Source of the DNA: Falsiruegeria litorea R37
GTDB lineage: Bacteria; Pseudomonadota; Alphaproteobacteria; Rhodobacterales; Rhodobacteraceae
Direction: 5' to 3'
DNA length: 64,000 nucleotides
Assembly: GCF_900172225.1 (NCBI RefSeq)
Contig: NZ_FWFO01000001.1
Location: 1,054,001-1,118,000, forward strand
The stretch's first letter is position 1, and every line of letters starts with the position of its first letter. Both the position numbers and the translations under genes were made by a program. Positions 17,433 through 30,960 of the stretch are shown piece after piece. The notes under the pieces were generated by a model. That model was not told where the DNA came from. It made no database searches and saw only the letters and a program-made list of their open reading frames with translations.

Positions 17433-19484
17433 ATGCCCCTGTCACGTCGTACGGGTCAAAGGTTCCAAGGGTCGATCTGGCCCGGTTTCGTAGACGCGAT
17501 GACGGGACTATTGCTGGTTCTGATGTTCGTTCTGACCATCTTTATGGTGGTGCAGTTTGTCCTGCGAGAGACGATTTCAGGCCAGGAAACCGAGTTGGAC
17601 GCGCTGTCGGCCGAGGTGTCGGCCCTGGCTCTGGCACTTGGATTGGAAGAGCGTGAAAGCAACCAACTTGAGGCGCGGTTGGGGGCTCTCAATTCGACCC
17701 TCAATCAGGCACAGGATAATCTGGATGCCGCACAGTCAGAACTGGCGGAACGCGCGTCGATCATTGCCTCGCTGACCGCCGAGCGGGATGCGCAGCGGAC
17801 GGCTCTGACCGAGGCCGAAACCCGGATCACCGGATTTGAGGCCCAAGTTGCGGCCCTGTTGGCGGATAGGGACCGGGTGCTGTCAGATATTGCCACGTTG
17901 CAGCAAGAGCGCGATGCGCTGGACCAGGCACGCGCTGATCTGCTGACGGAACAAGAGGCGCTGAACCTGGCGCTTGCGCAGTCGCGCAGCGAGATTGACG
18001 CCCAAGTCGAGGCCGCACGATTGGCGGCCGCCCGCCGCGAGGCGCTCGAGGCGCTGGTGGCCGACCTGCAGAAAGAAGGCGAAGAGCGCGCGGGCCGCAT
18101 CAACACGCTTGAACAGCAACTGACCGATGAAGAGGCGGCCCGCCTGGCCGAGGCCGCCGCAGCCGAAGCCCTGCGCGAACGCCTGCAAAACGCGGATACC
18201 GAGCTGACGGCGATGACGCTGGCGTTGGAACAGCAGCGTCAGGAAGCCGAAGATACGCTGACCTTGTTGGCGGCAGCCGATGCTGCACGTGACGCCCTGC
18301 AACAAGAGCTGACGCAGGCCTTGGAGCAGATCGATATTGCCAAGGCCCAAGGCCGCGAACGCGACGAATTGGCCGAAAGCCTGACCCGTACTTTGGCCTT
18401 GATGGAAGCAACACAGGCAGCGCAAACCACGCAAGTCACCGAATTGGAAGCGCAATTGGCTCTGGCGCAAGCTGATCTTGAGACCGCGCGCGCTCAGACG
18501 GCAGGGACCGAAGAAAGCAAAGCCGAAGTCGAGGCGCGCCTGCTACAAGCGTTGGACGCCCTGGAGCGTGCGCAAACGGCGGCCTCGGATCAGGAGCTGT
18601 TGCAAGCCCGTCTGTTGGCAGCTCTCAATGCGCAGGATAACGCCAGCCAGGAAGCTGACAGTCAACGCAATCTGGCCGAGGAGCGCGCCATTCTTTTGGC
18701 AAAGGCGCGTGAAACTCTTGCGGCCGAGCAAGAGATTTCAGCCGAGGCGCAGCGACAGACAGCGCTGCTCAATCAACAGGTCGCGGCCTTGCGCTCGCAG
18801 CTTGGCGGGTTGCAGGCTTTGCTGGATGACTTCAAGGACCGGGACGCGGCGGCACAGGTTCAGTTGCAGACCCTTGGGCAGGATTTGAACGCCGCACTGG
18901 CCCGCGCCGCCTCTGAGGAGCGCAAGCGTCGCCTGCTGGAAGAGGCGGAACGCCAGAGGCTCGAAGCCGAGGCCATCAAACTGGCAGAAGAGGCCCGCGC
19001 GCTGGAGGCTCAGGCCAAGGATCTAGAGCAGTACCGATCCGAATTTTTTGGCCGTTTGCGGGGTCTTCTGGGCGATCAAGAGGGGGTTCGGATCGAGGGC
19101 GACCGTTTTGTGTTCTCGTCCGAGGTTTTGTTCGATCCCGGCAGTGCCGATCTGTCCATCGACGGTCAGTTCGAAATCGCCAAGGTTGCCCGCATCCTGC
19201 AATCCATCGCCAGCGATATCCCCACCGAAATCGATTGGGTGATCCGCGTGGATGGCCACACCGATAACGTGCCGCTGTTCGGCTCTGGCAAATACGCTGA
19301 CAACTGGGAGCTCAGCCAGGGCCGTGCTCTGTCCGTGGTTCGCTACATGGTCGAGTTCCTGGGCATCCCGCCGGATCGTCTGTCGGCAAACGGATTTGGT
19401 GAATACCAGCCGTTGAACACCGCAGACACGCCCGAAGCGCGGGCCCAAAACCGGCGCATCGAGCTGAAACTGACGGAAAAATAA
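17433..19484 (+). CDS. MotB-like OmpA-family protein with a very long predicted coiled coil
   Basis: A 683-residue protein with three parts. Residues 15-44 form a single membrane helix with an Asp at position 21 (WPGFVDAMTGLLLVLMFVLT), matching the proton-binding Asp of MotB. Residues 50-540 are almost entirely predicted coiled coil, rich in Ala, Glu, Gln, Leu and Arg. Residues 560-683 are an OmpA/MotB peptidoglycan-binding domain (FDPGSADLS, RVDGHTDNVP, WELSQGRALSVV, NRRIEL). With the preceding MotA-like gene it should form a proton-driven unit anchored to the wall. No TolR-, ExbD- or ZorC/D/E-like gene is nearby. The task it powers is unknown. Confidence 0.87.
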   Translation: MPLSRRTGQRFQGSIWPGFVDAMTGLLLVLMFVLTIFMVVQFVLRETISGQETELDALSAEVSALALALGLEERESNQLEARLGALNSTLNQAQDNLDAAQSELAERASIIASLTAERDAQRTALTEAETRITGFEAQVAALLADRDRVLSDIATLQQERDALDQARADLLTEQEALNLALAQSRSEIDAQVEAARLAAARREALEALVADLQKEGEERAGRINTLEQQLTDEEAARLAEAAAAEALRERLQNADTELTAMTLALEQQRQEAEDTLTLLAAADAARDALQQELTQALEQIDIAKAQGRERDELAESLTRTLALMEATQAAQTTQVTELEAQLALAQADLETARAQTAGTEESKAEVEARLLQALDALERAQTAASDQELLQARLLAALNAQDNASQEADSQRNLAEERAILLAKARETLAAEQEISAEAQRQTALLNQQVAALRSQLGGLQALLDDFKDRDAAAQVQLQTLGQDLNAALARAASEERKRRLLEEAERQRLEAEAIKLAEEARALEAQAKDLEQYRSEFFGRLRGLLGDQEGVRIEGDRFVFSSEVLFDPGSADLSIDGQFEIAKVARILQSIASDIPTEIDWVIRVDGHTDNVPLFGSGKYADNWELSQGRALSVVRYMVEFLGIPPDRLSANGFGEYQPLNTADTPEARAQNRRIELKLTEK

Positions 19485-19487
19485 AGC

Positions 19488-20012
19488 TCAGAGCGCGGCG
19501 TAGCTGTCTGGCATGAAGGGGATATCGGTGTCCCCCGGGCGCGCGCCTGCGGCTGTCAACATGGCGTGGATCTGGCCCCGGTGGTGGGTTTGGTGATTGA
19601 AGAACTGCATCACCAGCAGGGCTTTCGGTTTGGTTACGTCGCGTTCAATCGCCCCGGAATACCAGCTCAGATCGCCGTTGAACCAGGCCTCTGGCACCTC
19701 TTTGGCCCAGGCCAGGATCTGCTGGTCCAGATCTTTGCGACGGGTGCAGTACGCTTCCCAGTCTGGCAGATATTGGGCGGAATCCGCTATCGCCAGATCA
19801 GGAGGCTGGATGTCCGCAAAACGGCTGAACCAGATTGTATCGCCCCAGGCGAGGTGCGAGAACGTCTGCTGGATCGAACCGAAAAAGGCGCCGTGATCCT
19901 TTTGGCGTTCGGCCTTGGACAGCGTGTTGGCTGCGGTGATCAGATTGTCGTTTTGCCATAGATTGTAACGCGCCATGGCTTGGCAATAGGCGGGGTTGGG
20001 CATGGGATGCAC
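19488..20012 (-). CDS. DinB family protein (putative metalloenzyme, four-helix bundle)
   Basis: A 174-residue helical protein. Three His positions typical of DinB/YfiT metal binding are visible: SHLAWGD near residue 54 and NHQTHHRGQIH near residue 140. Relatives include thiol-dependent transferases and stress-induced proteins; none fixes the substrate here. It lies 22 bases downstream of the M23 peptidase gene and is probably the last gene of the clpA operon. It is convergent with the MotB-like gene, with three bases between stops. Confidence 0.88.
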   Translation of the reverse strand: MHPMPNPAYCQAMARYNLWQNDNLITAANTLSKAERQKDHGAFFGSIQQTFSHLAWGDTIWFSRFADIQPPDLAIADSAQYLPDWEAYCTRRKDLDQQILAWAKEVPEAWFNGDLSWYSGAIERDVTKPKALLVMQFFNHQTHHRGQIHAMLTAAGARPGDTDIPFMPDSYAAL

Positions 20013-20034
20013 CTGTCTGGTTGTCGGGGGGGGA

Positions 20035-20993
20035 TCAGTCGATCGTCGCTTGGGTCGCGGCGCGGCTCAGCACCTGGCCATCGCGGATCATGGTCACGAT
20101 GCCATCATATTCGCCGCTTGGCCAGCGCGTCTTTTTCAATCTCTTGCCATAGGCGCGAAAGAACCGCGCCAAGTTCTTTTCCAGCACCGAGTCGTAACTG
20201 GCCATCAACCCTTCGGGCCCGTGGATTTCGATCCGGACAATGTCGCCTTTGCGGCCACCATAGGCGAACCCATAGAGAACCAAGGCACCCGATTCCGGTG
20301 ACATTTGGGTCTGTTTCGCGGTGCCCGTGTGAACCTCTTCATAGTCGGGCACACGGTCGGCGAACCCGGCCTCGATCAGGGCGCCGGGCAGGTAATCGGG
20401 AACAGAGCGCCACAGGTTGCCGCCCTCGACATCGCAGGCGGCAACATCGCCTGTGTTGAACGGATCTACCACATTGCCATTGTGGCGCACCGACATGTGC
20501 AAGTGCGGGAATTGGGTTTTGCCGCTCAACCCGATCTCACCCAGCACCGTGCCGCGCTTGACCTTGTAGCCGGTGCGCACCCGGACCGATCCCTTTTTCA
20601 GATGGCAGTACTGCGTTTCCCACCCGTCGTCGTGCCGCACGACAACGCCGTTGCCGCATTCCTTGCCCTTGACGTCCTTGGCATTGTCGATGGTGTAGAG
20701 CCGATCTTCCATGCCATCACGCACGCCGCGCACCACACCGGGTGCGGCGGCGATGACATTCACGCCGTCCCGCATCGCTTGCAGGGTGGGAAGCGAGAAA
20801 TCGGTGCCCTTGTGGCCGTCATAGGCCAGGTTGCCGCATTGATAATCGCGATAGCCATCCCCGGCGTCGCGGTCGACATATTGCTGGATGTGGCAGGTTT
20901 CACCCAGGACACAATCAACGGGCAGGGTCAAAACAGGTTCGCTCGCCGCAGGGAACGCGGCGAGCGACATAAGTGCGATCAGCGCCGCACGCA

Positions 20994-20994
<1 letters not shown>
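20035..20994 (-). CDS. Secreted M23 family metallopeptidase
   Basis: A 319-residue periplasmic protein with a signal peptide (residues 1-18, ending AAS). The lysostaphin-type LytM domain has HKGTDFSLP (His and Asp zinc ligands, near residue 61) and FPHLHMSVRHNG (final HxH). The zinc set is complete, so it is likely an active peptidoglycan endopeptidase. Its ATG overlaps the clpA stop as TAATG, so its translation is probably coupled to that of the protease chaperone. Confidence 0.92.
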
Positions 20995-23318
<2,324 letters not shown>

Positions 23319-23492
23319 GCGGGTGCTCCTCTGTCTTGGGTCGGGCGGGGCGTGGGATGGAGGCACCCCCAACAGCCAACCATGTCCTCATAGTATTAGA
23401 GTTTGGTTGATGTTTGCCCGGCTTCAAGGGTTTTCTTTCATTTAGCGGTCACATTTGTTGTGACTGTTGTTGAGAACCGGGCCGTTAAGGGA

Positions 23493-24260
23493 TCAGAAAC
23501 TGTCCTTGCGCGACCGGATTTCGGTGAACACGGCCGCCGGATCGGCGCCTGACATGCCCAGATTGGCTGCAATACCCGGCTCTGCCGCGCGCAGAAAGGG
23601 GTTAGTTGCCAATTCCAACGCCAAAGATGAGGGCACGGTGGGTTTTCCAGCAGCACGGGCTTGCGCGATATCGGCCACACGAGCCTGCAAGTCGGGGTTT
23701 TCGGGTTCGATGGTGACGGCAAAGGCACCATTGGATTGGGTGTATTCATGGCCCGAACAGACGGTGGTTTCGGGGGGCAGGGCGGCCATTTTGCACAGCG
23801 AGGCCCACATTTGGTCCGGCGTGCCCTCGAACAGGCGGCCACAGCCAAGCGCCATCAAGCTGTCGGCGGTGAACAGCACCGAGCTGGCAGGCATGTGAAA
23901 GGCGATGTGGCCGACAGTGTGGCCCGAGACGTCCATGACATGCACGGTTTCACCGCCAAATTCGAATGTGTCCCCGTCGTTCACCTGGGCATCCAGGGCG
24001 GGCAGGCGGTGCGCGTCTGCGGCGGCCCCAATAACCTTTGCGGGGTGTTTGGTCAGAATGTCGCCCAAACCGTCCACATGGTCCCAATGGTGATGGGTCA
24101 GCAACACGTGGCTGAGCGACCATCCGCGCGCCTCAAGCTCGGCCAGAATGGGCCCGGCTTCGGGGGCGTCCACAAGGGCAGTTTCTCCGCTTGCGTCATC
24201 ATGGGCCAGAAAGGCATAGTTGTCTGAGAGGCAGGGAATGGTGACGATCTCGAGAGGCAT
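23493..24260 (-). CDS. gloB: Hydroxyacylglutathione hydrolase (glyoxalase II)
   Basis: A 255-residue metallo-beta-lactamase-fold enzyme that hydrolyses S-lactoylglutathione in methylglyoxal detoxification. The metal motif [10 protein letters not shown] is near residue 55. Further ligands are in [30 protein letters not shown] and [10 protein letters not shown]. The C-terminal glutathione-binding helical part (NPFLRA, with Arg and Lys near the end) is intact. It is divergent from a methyltransferase gene. Confidence 0.95.
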   Translation of the reverse strand: MPLEIVTIPCLSDNYAFLAHDDASGETALVDAPEAGPILAELEARGWSLSHVLLTHHHWDHVDGLGDILTKHPAKVIGAAADAHRLPALDAQVNDGDTFEFGGETVHVMDVSGHTVGHIAFHMPASSVLFTADSLMALGCGRLFEGTPDQMWASLCKMAALPPETTVCSGHEYTQSNGAFAVTIEPENPDLQARVADIAQARAAGKPTVPSSLALELATNPFLRAAEPGIAANLGMSGADPAAVFTEIRSRKDSF

Positions 24261-24322
24261 GGCCTTTTGACCTTTCGTTGCTAAACTGGCCCGCAGCTTG
24301 GCCGATCATACGGGCGTCCGCA

Positions 24323-25069
24323 ATGCATCTTGATGTGCAGGATCTTAGGAATTTCTACTACCGCAGCACGCTGGGGCGCGCGGCGCAGGCGGCTGTGCGT
24401 GGTCGTGTTCAGGCAATCTGGCCGCAAGCCACCGGGCAGACCATCGCCGGGTTCGGCTTTGCTGTACCCTTGTTGCGTCCCTACCTGAGCGACGCGCGGC
24501 GAGTAATCGGGTTGATGCCGGGGCCGCAAGGCGTCATGGCCTGGCCTGCTGGGCAGCCCAATGTCTCGGTCCTGGTCGAAGAGACGCTCTGGCCCATCGA
24601 AACCGGCCACGTCGACCGGTTGATCGTGATGCATGGTCTGGAAACGTCCGAGCGGCCCTCGGACCTGCTGGATGAATGTTGGCGGGTGTTGGGGCCGGGG
24701 GGCAGGGCGCTGTTTGTGGTGCCGAACCGGGCCGGACTGTGGTCGCGGTCGGACAAGACGCCGTTCGGTTACGGCCGTCCGTACACGCTCACCCAGTTGG
24801 AGGCGCAACTTCGCAAGCACGAGTTCGAGGTCGAGTTCCATTGCTCGGCGCTCTATCATCCGCCATCGTTCAAGCGGTTTTGGCTCAAGTCCGGCCCGCT
24901 GCTCGAGCGCACCGGCACCCGGATGCCGACGATCATGGCGGGTGGCGTGTTTCTCGTTGAGGTCTCCAAACGCCTGCATCCGCCACGTGGGGCAGGGATC
25001 AAGGACAAGGTTCCCAGCCGTATCCGCATCCTTGAGGGGCTATCGAATCCTCTTCCGAAACCTGCATGA
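24323..25069 (+). CDS. Class I SAM-dependent methyltransferase (methyltransf_11-like)
   Basis: A 248-residue protein with a degenerate Rossmann methyltransferase fold. [16 protein letters not shown] stands where motif I is expected. The stretch [20 protein letters not shown], followed by [20 protein letters not shown], is the typical motif IV/post-motif region of Methyltransf_11. The motif I glycines are sparse, so activity is not certain and the substrate is unknown. The start at 24323 is chosen as the first Met that keeps the conserved [14 protein letters not shown]. It is divergent from gloB. Confidence 0.8.
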   Translation: MHLDVQDLRNFYYRSTLGRAAQAAVRGRVQAIWPQATGQTIAGFGFAVPLLRPYLSDARRVIGLMPGPQGVMAWPAGQPNVSVLVEETLWPIETGHVDRLIVMHGLETSERPSDLLDECWRVLGPGGRALFVVPNRAGLWSRSDKTPFGYGRPYTLTQLEAQLRKHEFEVEFHCSALYHPPSFKRFWLKSGPLLERTGTRMPTIMAGGVFLVEVSKRLHPPRGAGIKDKVPSRIRILEGLSNPLPKPA

Positions 25070-25085
25070 TCCGCGACAATCCGCG

Positions 25086-26078
25086 CTACAACTCTGCTGC
25101 CCGGATCTGCTCAAGTATTTGGACGTTTGACGTGATCGTGGGGGCGTCTCGGAAGCGATCCCATTCCTCTGTCGGAGCTTCCTCGTTCACAACGGGGGCA
25201 TCATAGTCCGGAATATTGCCCTCTTCGCCAAGGAGAACGGTAGCGATCTTCGTATATCCAAGTCTCCTCATCGCGGTCTCGTCTACTCTGGTCTCCGCTT
25301 CGATCCCGGCCTTGATCTCTAGCAGGTCAAATTAGTTGTCTTCAGGAACACGATACAGACCCACACTGTGTTGGGTGCCTCTTGAACAGCAAGATGAAGC
25401 TGGTTGGTACTGTCCGGCGAAGTAGGTTGGCAATATTGCGGCGCCAAGTTCAGCTGAAATCTCGACGTCAAGATGATCCTCGGCATCCATGATGACGCGG
25501 TGGTTGTGACTACAGGATCAGGGTCCACATCTTGACCGACGAGATACGAAAGATAAACTCTGTCGGGGCAACAAACACCTTCGTTGGCAGTGTCAACAAA
25601 AGTCGTATTTCAATGCTCTATGTTTTCGCTGAAGCTGGCCGTTCCCACATCGCAGCCACCACCTGAAGCAATACCCAAATTCTGTTCATGCTCAGAGTGA
25701 TGTCGACGGTTTCATCCGCATTGGTCGTGTCCAAATGGGCCTTGTTTCCATTCTGCTATAAGTCGTCAACAGAGATGTCTTGTGAATTGCCGTCCGCAAA
25801 TGTGATTTGGATGTCAGGCTGAAGAGGGGCTTCTTGATCGCTCTCGGCATCTCGTGGTTCTTCACTTAGCGCTTGATCCGATGTGTCTGCTCAGGGTCTG
25901 CATCATCTGAGTCTGTTTGATCATCAGTTATCTCGGCGGAGGGTGTATCCTCTTCACTGACCTGTGGGATTTGTTCTTTGTCGCTGTTATCCTCTTGGAT
26001 CATGTCCACAACAGCAACTGATGCTGCGATCCCCATCAACGAAGGCGATCCTGTCAAAAGCATAGTAGCTTCCAGCAT
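25086..26078 (-). pseudogene. Decayed gene, probably an acidic RTX/calcium-binding-like or secreted protein
   Basis: Read on the minus strand, plausible protein pieces follow one another in changing frames. From 26078 comes a hydrophobic start (MLLTGSPSLMGIAASVAVVD), then an acidic Asp/Glu/Ser/Thr-rich stretch up to a stop at 25866. After a frame shift there is DIQITFADGNSQDISVDDL, then NADETVDITLSMN after an in-frame TAG. Further broken pieces end in an intact 61-codon tail (25271-25086, EEAPTEEWDRFRDAPTI). The N-terminal helix plus acidic linker and the 'DGNSQDISVDD' wording resemble Roseobacter RTX-like surface proteins, but I cannot name the family. The stretch looks less GC-rich than its neighbours, consistent with decay or foreign origin. 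Confidence 0.5.
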
Positions 26079-26166
26079 TGGTAACTAACTTGATTGCCAG
26101 AGATACCAGTTTGCGCCAGCAGCAACTGCAGCCAGGGCGTGAAAGAAAACGGGGAAATCAGACGAG

Positions 26167-26194
26167 GGGTGAGTGGCTGCGGGTGAGTGGCTGC
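26167..26194 (+). repeat. 14-bp tandem duplication in the atp upstream region
   Basis: GGGTGAGTGGCTGC occurs twice head to tail (26167-26180, 26181-26194). It is followed at once by the short palindrome CCCGATCTCGGG. Confidence 0.7.
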
Positions 26195-26431
26195 CCGATC
26201 TCGGGAAACTGGACCTATTGATGGGGCCAGTTTCGCGGCAAACTGACGGAAATCTGTCACAGGAATCGCAAAAACCTGCAATTTGGTAACATTTTTCAAC
26301 CCCGCAACCCGACACAAACGGTCGCAGTTTCGGTAAGGTATTGAAAATAAACAATATGTGGATAAATCCGTTACCGCTATAGGTTATTGCTAGGTCGCAA
26401 ACGCTCTGCTACATCCCCCAAGAATTTGATG

Positions 26432-26453
26432 CCCTGCCGCCACGGCGGGGTTT
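26432..26453 (+). promoter_or_regulatory. Terminator-like hairpin in the atp leader
   Basis: CCCTGCCG (26432-26439) pairs with CGGCGGGG (26443-26450), eight pairs including one G-U, with a 3-base loop, and is followed by TTTCTTC. It lies about 62 bases before the atpH start on the coding strand. It could be an attenuator, a weak terminator of upstream transcripts, or a message-stabilising hairpin. Confidence 0.45.
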
Positions 26454-26514
26454 CTTCACGCCCCCGTGTTGCCTGATTGGGTGATTTCGGGGCCAACGTA
26501 TCGGAAGGGTGGAC

Positions 26515-27075
26515 GTGTCCGAACCAGCTTCGATTTCCGCAGGCATTGCCGAGCGCTATGCCACCGCGATTTTTGAGATCGCGAAAGAGAACAATAACCT
26601 CGACGGTCTGGAAACCGGCATCAACGATCTGGTTGCTGCTCTGGCAGACAGCGCTGATCTGCGCGACCTGCTGTCCTCGCCCGTCGTATCGCGCGCCGAG
26701 CAAGAGGCCGCCATCGCTGCAGTGGCAGACAAGATGGGTCTGGACCCGGTTCTGAAGAACAGCTTGGGTTTGATGGCGCAGAAGCGCCGCCTGTTCGTCG
26801 TGCCGCAGCTGCTGACCGCGCTGCGCGAGGCACTGGCAGAGGCCCGTGGCGAAGTGACCGCAGATGTCGCATCCGCCAAGGCGCTGACCAAGACCCAGAT
26901 GGAAAAACTGTCCAAGACGCTGTCCGCGAACGTGGGCAAAACCGTGACTATCAATGCGACCGTTGATGAGAGCCTCATCGGCGGTCTTGTCGTTAAAGTG
27001 GGCTCGAAGATGATCGACACCTCGATCCGCTCCAAGCTCAACTCCCTCCAGAATGCAATGAAAGAGGTCGGATAA
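26515..27075 (+). CDS. atpH: F1 ATP synthase subunit delta
   Basis: A 186-residue stalk protein that joins F1 to the peripheral stator. The family pattern is seen in GIAERYATAIFEIAKE at the N terminus and in the C-terminal ATVDESLIGGLVVKVGSKMID. Two in-frame GTG codons compete as start (26509 and 26515). The second is preferred because GGAAG at 26503-26507 would overlap the first. It is the first gene of atpHAGDC. The F0 genes are not here, as in other Rhodobacterales, where F1 and F0 form separate operons. The stop is immediately followed by the atpA ATG. Confidence 0.95.
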   Translation: MSEPASISAGIAERYATAIFEIAKENNNLDGLETGINDLVAALADSADLRDLLSSPVVSRAEQEAAIAAVADKMGLDPVLKNSLGLMAQKRRLFVVPQLLTALREALAEARGEVTADVASAKALTKTQMEKLSKTLSANVGKTVTINATVDESLIGGLVVKVGSKMIDTSIRSKLNSLQNAMKEVG

Positions 27076-28614
27076 ATGGGTATCCAAGCTGCAGAGATTT
27101 CTGCAATCCTGAAGGACCAGATCAAGAACTTTGGTCAGGACGCAGAAGTGGCCGAAATCGGTCGCGTGCTGAGCGTCGGCGACGGTATCGCCCGCGTATA
27201 TGGCCTCGACAATGTTCAGGCCGGTGAAATGGTTGAATTCCCCGGCGGCATCATGGGCATGGCGCTGAACCTGGAAAGCGACAACGTCGGTGTGGTTATC
27301 TTCGGGTCCGACCGTGACATCAAAGAAGGCGACACCGTCAAGCGCACCAACTCGATCGTGGACGTGCCAATCGGCACCGGTCTGCTGGGTCGTGTTGTTG
27401 ACGGCCTGGGCAACCCCCTGGACGGCAAAGGCCCCATCGAATCCACCGAGCGCGGCGTTGCAGACGTCAAAGCGCCGGGCATCATCCCGCGTAAATCGGT
27501 TCACGAGCCGATGGCAACCGGCCTGAAGTCGGTCGACGCGATGATCCCGATCGGCCGTGGCCAGCGCGAGCTGATCATTGGTGACCGTCAGACCGGTAAA
27601 ACCGCAGTTGCCCTCGACACCATCCTGAACCAGAAGTCGGTCAACGACGCGGCTGGCGATGACGAGAGCAAGAAACTGTACTGCGTCTACGTGGCTGTTG
27701 GTCAGAAGCGTTCGACCGTTGCTCAGCTGGTGAAGAAACTGGAAGAGTCCGGCGCGATCGACTACTCGATCGTTGTTGCTGCGACCGCGTCCGACCCGGC
27801 GCCCATGCAGTTCCTAGCACCCTATGCCGCGACCGCGATGGCCGAATACTTCCGTGACAACGGCAAGCACGCTCTGATCATCTATGATGACCTGTCCAAA
27901 CAGGCCGTATCCTATCGTCAGATGTCGCTACTGCTGCGTCGTCCGCCCGGTCGTGAAGCCTATCCTGGTGACGTTTTCTACCTCCACTCGCGCCTGCTGG
28001 AGCGTTCGGCGAAGCTGAACGAAGACTTCGGTGCCGGTTCGTTGACCGCTCTGCCCGTCATCGAAACCCAAGGCGGCGACGTGTCGGCCTTTATTCCGAC
28101 CAACGTGATCTCGATCACCGACGGCCAGATCTTCCTGGAAACCGAACTGTTCTACCAGGGCATCCGTCCTGCTGTGAACACCGGTCTGTCGGTTTCGCGT
28201 GTGGGCTCCTCGGCCCAAACCAACGCGATGAAATCGGTTGCGGGTCCGGTTAAGCTGGAACTGGCTCAGTATCGCGAAATGGCTGCCTTTGCGCAGTTCG
28301 GTTCGGACCTGGATGCCGCCACTCAGCAGCTGCTGAACCGTGGTGCGCGCCTGACCGAGCTGATGAAACAGCCGCAGTACTCGCCGCTGACCAACGCGGA
28401 AATCGTCTGCGTCATCTTCGCCGGCACCAACGGCTACCTCGACAAGATCGAAGTGACTGATGTGGGCCGTTACGAAGCTGGCCTGCTGGCGCACCTGCGT
28501 GGCAAGCATCAGGACCTGCTGGACTGGATCACCAACGAAGATCCCAAGATCAAGGGTGATGCGTCCGACAAGATCAAGGCTGCGCTGGACGAATACGCCG
28601 CAACCTTCGCTTAA
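27076..28614 (+). CDS. atpA: F1 ATP synthase subunit alpha
   Basis: A 512-residue regulatory nucleotide-binding subunit of the alpha3-beta3 head. The Walker A GDRQTGKT is at residues 169-176. [18 protein letters not shown] and the alpha/beta signature [14 protein letters not shown] follow. Length and motifs are normal. The gene sits directly between atpH and atpG. Confidence 0.98.
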   Translation: MGIQAAEISAILKDQIKNFGQDAEVAEIGRVLSVGDGIARVYGLDNVQAGEMVEFPGGIMGMALNLESDNVGVVIFGSDRDIKEGDTVKRTNSIVDVPIGTGLLGRVVDGLGNPLDGKGPIESTERGVADVKAPGIIPRKSVHEPMATGLKSVDAMIPIGRGQRELIIGDRQTGKTAVALDTILNQKSVNDAAGDDESKKLYCVYVAVGQKRSTVAQLVKKLEESGAIDYSIVVAATASDPAPMQFLAPYAATAMAEYFRDNGKHALIIYDDLSKQAVSYRQMSLLLRRPPGREAYPGDVFYLHSRLLERSAKLNEDFGAGSLTALPVIETQGGDVSAFIPTNVISITDGQIFLETELFYQGIRPAVNTGLSVSRVGSSAQTNAMKSVAGPVKLELAQYREMAAFAQFGSDLDAATQQLLNRGARLTELMKQPQYSPLTNAEIVCVIFAGTNGYLDKIEVTDVGRYEAGLLAHLRGKHQDLLDWITNEDPKIKGDASDKIKAALDEYAATFA

Positions 28615-28626
28615 GGAGAGGCGGTA

Positions 28627-29505
28627 ATGCCAAATCTCAAGGACCTAAAAAACAGGATCGAGTCGGTCAAATCGACCCGCAAGATCACCAAGGCCATGCA
28701 GATGGTCGCGGCTGCAAAACTGCGCCGCGCCCAGGAATCTGCCGAAGCCTCGCGTCCCTATGCCGAGCGGTTCAATGCCGTAATGGCGGGGCTGGCGGCA
28801 TCGGTCGGGGGCAGCGACAGCGCGCCCAAGCTGCTCCGTGGTACGGGCAGTGAAGATGTGCACCTGCTGGTCGTAATGACAGCCGAACGCGGTCTCTGCG
28901 GCGGCTTTAACGGCAACATCGCCAAACTCGCCCGCGCCAAAGCGGACGAGCTGCGCGCGAACGGCAAGACGGTGAAAATCCTGACGGTCGGCAAAAAAGG
29001 TCGCGATGCGATCAAGCGCGATTATGGCGATATGTTCGTGGGTCACGTCGACCTGAGCGAAGTCAAGCGCATCGGCTATGCCAACGCGCAGGACATCGCC
29101 AAGGACGTATTGGCCCGTTTCGACGCCGGGGACTTTGACGTCGCCACGATCTTCTACTCGAAGTTCGTGAACGTGGTCACACAGGTTCCCACCGCGCAAC
29201 AGATCATCCCTGCCTCGTTCGAAGAGACCGAAGGCGGAGACGACAGCGGCGCGATCTTCGACTACGAGCCCAGCGAAGAGGCCATCCTGGCCGACCTGCT
29301 GCCCAAGGGGGTTGCGACCGCGATCTTCTCGGCTCTGCTCGAAAACGGGGCGTCTGAACAGGGTGCACGGATGTCCGCAATGGACAACGCGACACGCAAC
29401 GCGGGTGAAATGATCGACAAGCTGACGATCCAGTTCAACCGCTCGCGTCAGGCCGTGATCACCAACGAGCTGATTGAAATTATTTCCGGCGCCGAAGCGC
29501 TGTAA
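28627..29505 (+). CDS. atpG: F1 ATP synthase subunit gamma
   Basis: A 292-residue central rotor shaft. The N-terminal coiled coil begins with [20 protein letters not shown], followed by [15 protein letters not shown]. The conserved [19 protein letters not shown] is near residue 83. The C-terminal helix has [17 protein letters not shown] and [17 protein letters not shown] ribosome-binding site (AAGGAGAGG) lies between atpA and this gene. Confidence 0.97.
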   Translation: MPNLKDLKNRIESVKSTRKITKAMQMVAAAKLRRAQESAEASRPYAERFNAVMAGLAASVGGSDSAPKLLRGTGSEDVHLLVVMTAERGLCGGFNGNIAKLARAKADELRANGKTVKILTVGKKGRDAIKRDYGDMFVGHVDLSEVKRIGYANAQDIAKDVLARFDAGDFDVATIFYSKFVNVVTQVPTAQQIIPASFEETEGGDDSGAIFDYEPSEEAILADLLPKGVATAIFSALLENGASEQGARMSAMDNATRNAGEMIDKLTIQFNRSRQAVITNELIEIISGAEAL

Positions 29506-30948
<1,443 letters not shown>

Positions 30949-30960
30949 GGAGTATCCCTG

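Larger units (their letters stand above)
26079..26514. other. Non-coding region upstream of the atp operon
   Basis: No convincing gene lies here. It holds a 14-bp tandem duplication (26167-26194), an inverted repeat AAACTGG/CCAGTTT (26206-26212, 26227-26233), an AT-rich stretch around 26330-26395 likely to contain the atp promoter (no clear -35/-10 pair), a perfect DnaA-box-like TGTGGATAA at 26357-26365, and the leader hairpin at 26432-26453. Confidence 0.55.

Noticed and set aside
16250-19484. Zorya-type anti-phage system
   Set aside because: Only a ZorA/ZorB-like pair of membrane proteins is present. The long tail is on the wrong subunit and no ZorC, ZorD or ZorE-like gene adjoins; clpA, DinB and M23 are ordinary genes.
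26357-26365. Perfect DnaA box (TGTGGATAA) near atpH, suggesting an origin
   Set aside because: A single 9-mer is expected about once every two windows of this size by chance. There is no cluster of boxes, no dnaA, parAB, gidA or hemE, and alphaproteobacterial origins are not at atp.
26377-27504. A 375-codon minus-strand open frame over atpH and the start of atpA
   Set aside because: Shadow of genuine coding sequence in the opposite strand; no ribosome site and no domain.
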